Below the pieces are notes generated by a model. The model did no database searches and was not told the origin of the DNA. It saw nothing but the letters and a program-made list of their open reading frames with translations. From Planctomycetota bacterium (GTDB taxonomy: Bacteria > Planctomycetota > Brocadiia > SM23-32), in the NCBI GenBank assembly GCA_018334735.1, contig JAGXLK010000260.1:1-5097 (forward strand): a DNA stretch of 5,097 bases. The letters are read 5' to 3'. Position 1 is the stretch's first letter, and every line of letters begins with the position of its first letter. Shown here piece by piece: positions 1-5,097 of the stretch. Both the position numbers and the translations under genes were made by a program.

Positions 1-779
1 GGCGGGGCCGGTGAAGAATCGTCCGTCCCAAATTCACCGCAACAGATGGCAATATGTTCCCTGTCGTCCACATCGGAACGATAGTAATGAAGCTTAAAAT
101 GCCCCCACCGCGTCGGCAAATCCACACAAACGGTTTTTTCGACCAGGTATTCGGAACGGTGTCGGTGTTGGATGATATCCACAATTGAGCATATTTTGAG
201 GTCGAATTTGTCGGCCATTTTTTCCAGGTCAGGCAGTTTCGCCATGGTGCCGTCAGGGTTCATTACTTCGCAGATAACGGCCGCCGGTCGCAGGCCGGCC
301 ATTCGGGACAAGTCGACCGCGGCCTCGGTGTGGCCCGCACGCACAAGTGTGCCGCCGGAACGAGCTGCCAGGGGCATTACATGCCCGGGCCGCACCAGAT
401 CCTCGGGCGAGGCCCCTTCATCGATTATAGTTTGAACCGTACGAGCTCGATCGTGCGCGCTTACCCCCGTCGTGATACCGTTTCGCGCGTCCACCGATAC
501 CGTAAAGGGGGTGCCGAACTGGCTTCGGTTTTCGGAAACCATCGGCGGAAGATCGAGTTGATCGGCGATATTTGAGTCGATAGCGAGGCACAAAAATCCT
601 TTGGCTTCGTTGAGCAGGAACGTAATACTCTCCGGGGTAACATGTTCGGCCGCGAGCGCAAGATCCCCCTCGTTCTCCCGGTTTTCGTCATCAACAATAA
701 TGACAAAATGGCCGTCGCGAATTTCTTTGAGAATTTCCGGTATGCTGCTGAAAATTTCGTTGTCGGATTCGGATCTCAT
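1..779 (-). CDS. ribBA: Bifunctional 3,4-dihydroxy-2-butanone 4-phosphate synthase / GTP cyclohydrolase II (RibBA), C-terminus cut by the window edge
   Basis: This cytoplasmic enzyme supplies both precursors of riboflavin: DHBP from ribulose 5-phosphate, and the pyrimidine precursor from GTP. The frame is open from the ATG at 779 to the left edge, giving 259 residues. The DHBP synthase domain (about 10-208) is complete: VDDENRENEGDL at 29-40 with acidic metal and catalytic residues, TPFTVSVDA at 90-98, TTGVSAHDRA at 103-112, RPGHVMPL at 130-137, GHTEAAVDL at 149-157 (catalytic-type His150) and the ICE triad at 169-171. The GTP cyclohydrolase II domain begins near 217 (LPTRWGHFKL, then EHIAICCGE at 241-249). 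Its zinc-binding cysteines and catalytic core would lie beyond the edge, so about 140-150 residues of a usual ~400 are missing. The start is the A of an ATGA overlap with the epimerase stop. An AAGGGA ribosome-binding site lies inside the end of that gene (790-795). Family assignment is near certain. Activity of the second domain cannot be judged here. Confidence 0.95.
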   Translation of the reverse strand, partial: MRSESDNEIFSSIPEILKEIRDGHFVIIVDDENRENEGDLALAAEHVTPESITFLLNEAKGFLCLAIDSNIADQLDLPPMVSENRSQFGTPFTVSVDARNGITTGVSAHDRARTVQTIIDEGASPEDLVRPGHVMPLAARSGGTLVRAGHTEAAVDLSRMAGLRPAAVICEVMNPDGTMAKLPDLEKMADKFDLKICSIVDIIQHRHRSEYLVEKTVCVDLPTRWGHFKLHYYRSDVDDREHIAICCGEFGTDDSSPAP

Positions 780-1753
780 GGCGATTGGTTCCCTTGGGAA
801 CGGGCTGTTCCATTTTGTCGAAACCATCGGACAAATGCCTCAATCCCCTCCTCAATGGGCACTTGTGGATGGTAGTTTAGCAGTTCCTGAGCCCGGGAAA
901 CGTCGGCATAGGTGATAGGGACGTCCCCCGGTTGGTCCGGGAGCTGCTTGATTTTGGCTTCCTCTCCGAGCGCTTTCTCGATCAGATGTATCAAGTGTTG
1001 AAGCTCAACCGGATCAGAGTTGCCAAGATTGATTATTTCGAACTTCAGGTTGCTGTCCAGGGCCGCCACGACTCCATCGATAATGTCGCTGACGTACGTG
1101 TAATCGCGCCGGCTTGATCCGTCGCCAAACATCGGGATCGGTTCCCCGGCTTCGATGAGCCGCGTGAATTTGCTGATGGCCAGATCCGGACGTTGGCGGG
1201 GACCGTAGACAGTGAAGAATCTGAGCGCAACGATCGGCAGCCCGTAAAGGTGATGCCAGGCGCGGCAATAAAGTTCTCCGGACCTTTTGCTGGCTGCGTA
1301 GGGGCTGATGGGTAAATCGACGGGATCATCTTCCTGAAAAGGGATGCGTTCGCTGACTCCATATACCGATGAACTGGAGCCAAATACAAACATATCAACG
1401 TCCGCCTCGCGGGCCGATTCCAGCAGATGAATTGTGCCCTGGCAGTTGACCTGTTCGTAGAGCACAGGCTTCTCGATGGAAGGCCGCACGCCCGCTCGGG
1501 CTGCCAGATGGACCACGCGATCCACCTCATAGTCTTTGAATATCCGGCGGCAGGTATTTTTGTCCCGAATATCTCCTTCCACCAATTCGACCTGCCCGGA
1601 ACTCATTGCGGCGTCAATGTTGCGACGCTTGAGTCGGGCTGAATAGTAGTCATTAAAATTATCCAGGCAGATAACCGCTCGCTTTTGTTCGGCCAGTCGG
1701 TCGAGCAGGTGGCTTCCGATGAAACCTGCTCCACCTGTAACAAGAATACTCAT
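776..1753 (-). CDS. NAD-dependent sugar-nucleotide epimerase, UDP-glucuronate 4-epimerase type (extended SDR family)
   Basis: This 325-residue protein has the full length of an extended short-chain dehydrogenase. Seen directly: the NAD-binding TGGAGFIGSH at 6-15, the cofactor-selecting acidic residue D31 in LDNFNDYYS (30-38), GDIRD at 60-64, HLAARAGVRPSIE at 82-94, SSSSVYG at 126-132, the catalytic pair Y152 and K156 in SPYAASKRSGE, and FFTVYGPRQRPDLA at 179-192. The DNFNDYY, AARAGVRPSIE and TVYGPRQRPDLA segments are typical of UDP-glucuronate 4-epimerases, which make UDP-galacturonate for capsule, LPS or other surface polysaccharide. A related substrate, such as UDP-glucose or a UDP-N-acetylhexosamine, cannot be excluded by reading alone. 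The ATG at 1753 is preceded by a weak GAG ribosome-binding site seven bases upstream. An in-frame stop lies further upstream. The stop codon overlaps the ribBA start by four bases. No other glycan gene is visible in the window, so the pathway is inferred only from the family. Confidence 0.88.
   Translation of the reverse strand: MSILVTGGAGFIGSHLLDRLAEQKRAVICLDNFNDYYSARLKRRNIDAAMSSGQVELVEGDIRDKNTCRRIFKDYEVDRVVHLAARAGVRPSIEKPVLYEQVNCQGTIHLLESAREADVDMFVFGSSSSVYGVSERIPFQEDDPVDLPISPYAASKRSGELYCRAWHHLYGLPIVALRFFTVYGPRQRPDLAISKFTRLIEAGEPIPMFGDGSSRRDYTYVSDIIDGVVAALDSNLKFEIINLGNSDPVELQHLIHLIEKALGEEAKIKQLPDQPGDVPITYADVSRAQELLNYHPQVPIEEGIEAFVRWFRQNGTARSQGNQSP
790..795 (-). promoter_or_regulatory. Ribosome binding site of ribBA inside the epimerase gene
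   Basis: On the minus strand AAGGGA lies ten bases before the ribBA ATG, within the last codons of the epimerase. With the ATGA stop/start overlap, it supports translational coupling of the two genes. Confidence 0.6.
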
Positions 1754-1831
1754 GATTGATCTCAGAAAGGGAAAAGTTCAGTAAACCGGGGAAAGAACAA
1801 TACGAAAGTATAGGGTAAAGCGGGTCGAATT
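1754..1831 (-). other. Gap between the DUF58 gene and the epimerase, weak promoter-like box only
   Basis: The 78 bases have no terminator-like stem followed by T residues in the transcribed direction. A TATACT box on the minus strand (1807-1812) resembles a -10 element, but no good -35 was found at the proper distance. Either read-through from DUF58 or a separate promoter for the epimerase-ribBA pair is compatible with this. Confidence 0.25.
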
Positions 1832-2731
1832 TCACGGGGCCCGGGCCTCGCGGCGAGCCAAATAATGAACAAGGGATTGTTCGAGCGGGCTATCGGTTCG
1901 CAGGAAATGGTATTCTTGCTCCATTCGGGCCATTTTATCCCGGTAAAACCGTTTAAGTTCATCAACCCGTTCCTGGTATTGTTGACGGGTGGTTTCGGGA
2001 TCGGCCAGGATATTAAGCTCGGGATTTTCTAAGTCCCGAAACATCCGCGGTCCGTCGAACGGGAATTCGACTTCGTAGGGATGGAGGATATGGAACATCA
2101 AAACCTCCTGACGGCGATCTTTGAGCAACCGCAAAGCGGTGAGCATCTCTTCCCGCTCTACCAGCAAGTCGGTGAAGATCAGAAACATGCTGCGTTTGCG
2201 AAAAGAACTCGCCAATTCAATGAGATGGTCAAGCCAGTGATTTTGCCCCCTGGCTTGCAGCCCCCCCAGAGCGCCGGTTATGGCACGGTAGTGAGACCAG
2301 TTCCCGCGGGGTGGCACATAGAGCCGTTTGTCCCCTTGCTGGCTCAGCAGGCCGGCGGCGTCCGATTGGCTCAGCAATAGATAGCAGAATGCCGCTGCGG
2401 CCAACTGCGTGTATTCGATTTTTTTGCGACCGGTTGGACCATAATCCATCGAACGGCTGTTATCGACCACGAGCATAGCCCTGAGATTCGTTTCATCCTC
2501 AAACTGTTTGACGTAGATCCGATCGCTGCGGGCGACAAGTTTCCAGTCGATATTTTTGATTTCGTCGCCGGGGGTGTAGCGTTTATGTTCCAGAAACTCG
2601 ACGCTTGAACCTTTGTGGGGGCTCTTGTGAATTCCGCTCAAAGTCCCTTCCACAAGATGCCTGGCTCGGAGCGCAACAGTGGCGATTTTCGAGACCATTT
2701 GCGGTGATAGCAGACGGTTGATTTTCCCCAT
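1832..2731 (-). CDS. DUF58 domain protein with a vWA/MIDAS-like fold
   Basis: A 299-residue soluble protein with no signal peptide or membrane segment visible. It carries the DUF58 signature: VEFLEHKRYTPGDEIKNIDW at 44-63, followed by KLVARSDRIYVKQFEDETNL. A vWA-like MIDAS motif D90-N-S92-R-S94-M follows at the end of a hydrophobic strand (AMLVVDNSRSM). Later FLIFTDLLV at 183-191 (T187, D188) supplies the typical second metal-site strand. The protein ends in a charged segment (ERVDELKRFYRDKMARMEQE) likely to be helical. DUF58 proteins usually accompany a MoxR-type AAA+ ATPase and membrane vWA proteins, and are thought to act in chaperone-like assembly or envelope stress; their molecular role is not well defined. 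No MoxR gene is visible here. The ATG at 2731 has an AAGG ribosome-binding site eight bases upstream (2740-2743) and an in-frame TAA at 2765-2767, with no alternative ATG, so the start is firm. Confidence 0.92.
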   Translation of the reverse strand: MGKINRLLSPQMVSKIATVALRARHLVEGTLSGIHKSPHKGSSVEFLEHKRYTPGDEIKNIDWKLVARSDRIYVKQFEDETNLRAMLVVDNSRSMDYGPTGRKKIEYTQLAAAAFCYLLLSQSDAAGLLSQQGDKRLYVPPRGNWSHYRAITGALGGLQARGQNHWLDHLIELASSFRKRSMFLIFTDLLVEREEMLTALRLLKDRRQEVLMFHILHPYEVEFPFDGPRMFRDLENPELNILADPETTRQQYQERVDELKRFYRDKMARMEQEYHFLRTDSPLEQSLVHYLARREARAP

Positions 2732-2741
2732 GATTCTTGCC

Positions 2742-2771
2742 TTGCGCTCTATGCGGGTGTGTGTTTATAAT
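2742..2771 (+). promoter_or_regulatory. Candidate sigma70-type promoter upstream of pilB
   Basis: A perfect TATAAT (2766-2771) stands 18 bases after TTGCGC (2742-2747), a weak -35 that matches only TTG. If used, it would give pilB a leader of roughly 140 bases. The same AT-rich patch reads TATTAT or TATATT on the minus strand and could instead serve the divergent DUF58 gene, although no good minus-strand -35 was found. A nearer TATAAA (2890-2895, inside the palindrome TTTATATAAA) could be an alternative pilB -10 element but lacks a convincing -35. This is a consensus match only. Confidence 0.25.
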
Positions 2772-2798
2772 ATATTCGGCATAGGTCTGTACAGGCAT

Positions 2799-2811
2799 CG
2801 ATCTAAGATCG
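2799..2811. repeat. 13-bp perfect dyad between the divergent DUF58 and pilB genes
   Basis: CGATCT and AGATCG are perfect reverse complements separated by one base. The dyad lies near the middle of the 187-base divergent intergenic region, downstream of the candidate TATAAT. It is the size of a regulator half-site pair, so an operator role is possible, but a six-base arm can also arise by chance. Confidence 0.35.
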
Positions 2812-2918
2812 GGTCAAAAGCAATTCCCTTTGCCTATTTTAGGGTTTGTGACCTGTGCCAGCAACGTGGTTATTGGTTGTTGCGATTTATATAAAGATTC
2901 TATCACAGAGAGACCGCG

Positions 2919-4634
2919 ATGGCGAAGCGTCGTCTGATTGGTGAAATGATGGTCAGAAAAGGGTTGGTCAACGAGCAACAGGTTGACCGCGCTCTGGAGT
3001 ATCAACAAAAATCCAGCGAAGACCTCAAACTGGGTGAGATCCTGGTAAAATTCGGGTTCGTTGACCATTCGGACGTGCTGAGGGCCCTCGGCGAGCAGTT
3101 CGATGTCCCCGTGGTAAACCTGCAAGAAGTCCAGCCTCAAGGCGAAGCCCTGGAAGCCGTTCCGCGCAACACGGCCAAGATGCACAATATTATGCCTCTT
3201 CGCCTTAAGGACGGTAGCCTGACTATTGCCATTGCCGATCTTGATCTTTGCACCATCGATAACCTCCAGTTCATTCTGAACCAGGAAATTAAACCCGTTC
3301 TGGCTCATGAGAAAGCGATTGAAGATGCCATTGAACGGTACTACGGTAGCGAAGAATCGACGGTCGATAACATGCTCCGCGAATTCACCGAGAGCGAAGT
3401 TTCTTTCGCCGAGCTCACCGATGAAACAGGGGGAGAGGGAGAAGATGGGTTCGCGGAAGACGGTGCGATTATCCGGCTGGTAAACCTCCTGATCACGGAA
3501 GCCGTCCGCGCCCGCGCCAGTGACGTCCACATAGAACCCCTTAAAAACCGCCTCCGCGTGCGTTATCGGGTCGATGGAATGTGCCGGGAAGTGGAATCAC
3601 CTCCGAAACGCCTCCAAAATTCCCTCATCGCCCGCCTGAAACTGATGGCCGATATGGATCTGGCCGAGAAACGACGTCCTCAGGATGGACGAATCCTGAT
3701 GAAAACCGCCGGCCGCCAGATCGACCTCCGTGTGAGCGATATCCCCACCACTGACGGCGAAAGCATCGTGATGCGTATCCTCGATAAAGCGTCGGTTAAG
3801 GTCAGTCTTACCGAGCTTGGGTTTCACGAGGATGACCTTTCCCATTTCGAAGAGATTATTCGCCAGCCCAACGGAATTTTTCTTGTTACTGGACCGACCG
3901 GTAGCGGGAAAACGACCACCCTCTATTCGGCTCTTAACGCACTCAATCGGCCCGACACGAAAATCCTGACCGCTGAAGATCCGGTTGAATACCATCTTTC
4001 CGGAATAAATCAGACCCAGGTCCAGGAAGATATTGACCGAACCTTCCCCGCGATTCTTCGCGCCATGCTGCGACAGGCACCCGAAGTGATTCTGGTCGGT
4101 GAGATTCGTGATGCCGAAACGGCTGAGATTGCCATTCGTGCCGCTCTGACCGGACACCTTGTTTTCAGCACCCTGCATACGAACGATGCTCCGACGGCTA
4201 TCCCACGTCTGATCGACCTGGGAGTTAAACCTTTCCTCGTGGCATCGTCCGTTGTGGCAACTATGGCCCAGCGGCTGGTGCGAACTATCTGTAAGAGCTG
4301 TAAGGAGCCCCACGAATACCCCGAAAAATACTACGAGGCTGTTGGATGGAGTGAGGAAGAGCTGAAGGATGTTACGCTCTACCGGGGCGAAGGATGCTCC
4401 GACTGCTCAGGAACAGGATATCGCGGCCGCATTGCTATCTTCGAAGTGATGGAGATGAGTCAGGAATTGCGGGACCTCGCTTTTGAAAAAGCCCCCGCCG
4501 GTGAATTGCGCGATAAGGCCCGAGCTCAGGGGATGATGACGCTTATGGAAGATGGTCTGCGCAAAGTGCAAGCCGGTACAACAACGCTGGAAGAAGTGTT
4601 ACGTGTGGCCGGCGGGATCGAAGATATCGACTGA
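2919..4634 (+). CDS. pilB: Type IV pilus extension / type II secretion ATPase (PilB/GspE family)
   Basis: A 571-residue hexameric cytoplasmic ATPase that powers pilin polymerisation at the inner membrane. The N-terminal MshEN-like domain (about 1-150) has two tandem 24-residue repeats at 6-29 and 37-60, of the form LGxxxxxxGxxxxxxxxxAxxxQ. An acidic linker (about 150-180) leads to the motor. There I see ASDVHIEP at 200-207, Walker A GPTGSGKTT at 325-333 (K331), the Asp box TAEDPVEY at 351-358, Walker B VILVGEIRD at 390-398 (E395) and the His box TGHLVFSTLHTNDA at 411-424. A zinc-type CxxC pair follows at C458/C461 and C493/C496. The ending resembles other PilB proteins (TTLEEVLRVAG). An in-frame TAA at 2892-2894, with no start codon before 2919, fixes the start. 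The ribosome-binding site is a weak purine run, AGAGAGA. PilB is preferred over GspE because a PilT-type gene follows, but a pseudopilus secretion ATPase remains possible. Confidence 0.95.
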   Translation: MAKRRLIGEMMVRKGLVNEQQVDRALEYQQKSSEDLKLGEILVKFGFVDHSDVLRALGEQFDVPVVNLQEVQPQGEALEAVPRNTAKMHNIMPLRLKDGSLTIAIADLDLCTIDNLQFILNQEIKPVLAHEKAIEDAIERYYGSEESTVDNMLREFTESEVSFAELTDETGGEGEDGFAEDGAIIRLVNLLITEAVRARASDVHIEPLKNRLRVRYRVDGMCREVESPPKRLQNSLIARLKLMADMDLAEKRRPQDGRILMKTAGRQIDLRVSDIPTTDGESIVMRILDKASVKVSLTELGFHEDDLSHFEEIIRQPNGIFLVTGPTGSGKTTTLYSALNALNRPDTKILTAEDPVEYHLSGINQTQVQEDIDRTFPAILRAMLRQAPEVILVGEIRDAETAEIAIRAALTGHLVFSTLHTNDAPTAIPRLIDLGVKPFLVASSVVATMAQRLVRTICKSCKEPHEYPEKYYEAVGWSEEELKDVTLYRGEGCSDCSGTGYRGRIAIFEVMEMSQELRDLAFEKAPAGELRDKARAQGMMTLMEDGLRKVQAGTTTLEEVLRVAGGIEDID

Positions 4635-4792
4635 TCATTGTGGATCTGCACTATTCAGGTGTCTGTCCGGAAACTCGCCCTGGCTCGCTCAAAAGTCGCA
4701 GGTTTATGCAGGATTCCTGCTCGGATGAGACAGATCTGTCCCCCCGCCTGCTCTCCGGTGTCTGCGCCGCGTACATCCGGGATTTGAGACCC

Positions 4793-4816
4793 TCAGCAGG
4801 AGCAATTGTTCCCTGA
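4793..4816 (+). other. Possible RNA hairpin upstream of pilT
   Basis: TCAG (4793-4796) pairs with CTGA (4813-4816). After a two-base bulge (CA), GGAGC pairs with GTTCC (one G-T wobble) around an AATT loop. It ends 46 bases before the pilT start and has no following U-run. It could be a leader or processing structure, or chance. Confidence 0.3.
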
Positions 4817-4849
4817 AGAATGATCCGGGGGTGGTGGCCCCGATTTAAC

Positions 4850-4855
4850 GGGAGA
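4850..4855 (+). promoter_or_regulatory. Ribosome binding site of the pilT-type gene
   Basis: GGGAGA with core GGAG at 4851-4854 lies eight bases before the ATG at 4863. It is the strongest Shine-Dalgarno match in the window and selects 4863 over the in-frame Met codon at 4872. It sits just 3' of a short GC-rich dyad (4826-4842). Confidence 0.7.
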
Positions 4856-4862
4856 AATCTCT

Positions 4863-5097
4863 ATGATAAAGATGGAAAAGCTTCTCAATGCCGCCATCAA
4901 AAAAGAGGCGGAAGACATTATTCTTACCGTCGGGCGTCCCCCCGTGTTCCGATTGCAGGGCGATCTCCACGATTTGCCGACGGAAGTCCTGTCGGAAGAA
5001 GATACCGTCGCTTTGATGAAAAGCATTACGCCCGAACACAGACAACAGGAATTGCAGGAGGTTGGCTCCACCGACTTCGGCTTCGCTTTCGAACAAA
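4863..5097 (+). CDS. pilT: Type IV pilus retraction ATPase, PilT/PilU family, N-terminal fragment cut by the window edge
   Basis: The first 78 residues of an ATPase that depolymerises the pilus to drive retraction, twitching motility or DNA uptake. The visible part is the PAS-like N-terminal domain of PilT proteins: an initial helix (MEKLLNAAIKKEAED), then LTVGRPPVFRLQGDL at 21-35, which matches the family pattern of a strand followed by PPxxRxxG. EEDTVALMKSITPEHRQQEL at 45-64 and STDFGFAFE at 69-77 follow. The Walker motifs lie beyond the right edge. The usual ASDLHL motif reads AEDIIL here (16-21), so the conserved Ser and His are replaced. The start at 4863 has a good GGGAG ribosome-binding site eight bases upstream and an in-frame TGA at 4821-4823. 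Met4 at 4872 is a poorer alternative. It follows pilB on the same strand after 228 bases. It could be PilU or another PilT paralogue rather than the principal retraction motor. Confidence 0.85.
   Translation, partial: MIKMEKLLNAAIKKEAEDIILTVGRPPVFRLQGDLHDLPTEVLSEEDTVALMKSITPEHRQQELQEVGSTDFGFAFEQ

Larger units (their letters stand above)
4635..4862 (+). other. pilB-pilT intergenic region with short dyads and no clear gene, promoter or terminator
   Basis: This 228-base stretch contains GCAGGA-T-TCCTGC (4708-4720), the perfect 12-bp palindrome GACAGATCTGTC (4729-4740), an imperfect hairpin with bulge (4793-4816) and a five-pair CGGGG/CCCCG stem (4826-4842). None is followed by a T-tract, so no classical intrinsic terminator is seen. 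GGTGTCTG occurs twice (4658-4665 and 4757-4764). No convincing -35/-10 pair was found. Whether pilT is read through from pilB or has its own promoter is open. Confidence 0.5.

Noticed and set aside
172..915. Plus-strand open frames across ribBA and the epimerase end
   Set aside because: They are shadows of the clearly conserved minus-strand genes, and their translations show no domain.
1835..1850. GC-rich near-palindrome (core GGCCCGGGCC) at the end of the DUF58 gene, considered as a terminator
   Set aside because: It encodes the last Arg/Ala-rich codons, has an internal mismatch, and is followed in the transcribed direction by AATTCGACC rather than a T-tract.
2081..2380. 99-codon plus-strand frame opposite the DUF58 gene
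   Set aside because: It lies wholly within the DUF58 coding sequence on the opposite strand, has no convincing ribosome-binding site and shows no known motif.
2814..4313. Two long antisense open frames opposite pilB (2814-3530 and 3597-4313), both 238 codons and in the same frame
   Set aside because: They read exact reverse complements of pilB codons. They stay open because pilB rarely uses TTA, CTA or TCA. They have no recognisable domains, and pilB is certain in this interval.
4640..4816. GTG-started 58-codon frame in the pilB-pilT gap
   Set aside because: It has no ribosome-binding site, no recognisable motif, and a composition rich in Arg, Ser and Cys. It spans the dyads. An open stretch this short is expected by chance at this GC content, though conservation in relatives would change this view.
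4826..4842. CGGGG/CCCCG stem considered as a pilB terminator
   Set aside because: It has only five pairs, is followed by ATTTAAC rather than a run of T, and lies just eight bases before the pilT ribosome-binding site core.

Overview
The window holds five protein-coding genes in two divergent blocks. Three (DUF58, epimerase, ribBA) lie on the minus strand at about 1-2731. Two (pilB, pilT) lie on the plus strand at about 2919-5097. The outer two genes, ribBA and pilT, are cut by the window edges. I see no tRNA, rRNA, CRISPR array, insertion sequence or phage gene. Base composition is moderate (roughly 50-55% GC by eye) and does not change sharply between genes, so nothing suggests recent transfer.

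Minus-strand block, in order of transcription. A DUF58 protein (1832-2731) carries the conserved basic DUF58 signature and a vWA/MIDAS-like motif. After 78 bases comes a UDP-glucuronate 4-epimerase-type sugar-nucleotide epimerase (776-1753). Its stop codon overlaps by four bases (ATGA) the start of ribBA, the bifunctional riboflavin gene. ribBA runs off the left edge after its complete DHBP synthase domain and the beginning of its GTP cyclohydrolase II domain. The epimerase and ribBA are very probably co-translated; whether DUF58 shares their transcript cannot be settled by reading.

Plus-strand block. A complete PilB/GspE-type ATPase (2919-4634) has an N-terminal MshEN-like repeat pair, Walker A and B, Asp and His boxes and a four-cysteine zinc motif. 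A 228-base gap with several short dyads follows. Then comes the start of a PilT-type retraction ATPase (4863 to the right edge). Together they are the extension and retraction motors of a type IV pilus system.

The organism is probably a diderm bacterium with type IV pili. The DUF58 subtype and the pilB-pilT arrangement fit Planctomycetota or a neighbouring environmental phylum, but this is a loose inference. No previously undescribed system is evident. The points most worth a second look are the altered motifs in the two motor ATPases, the epimerase-ribBA translational coupling, and the dyad-rich intergenic regions.
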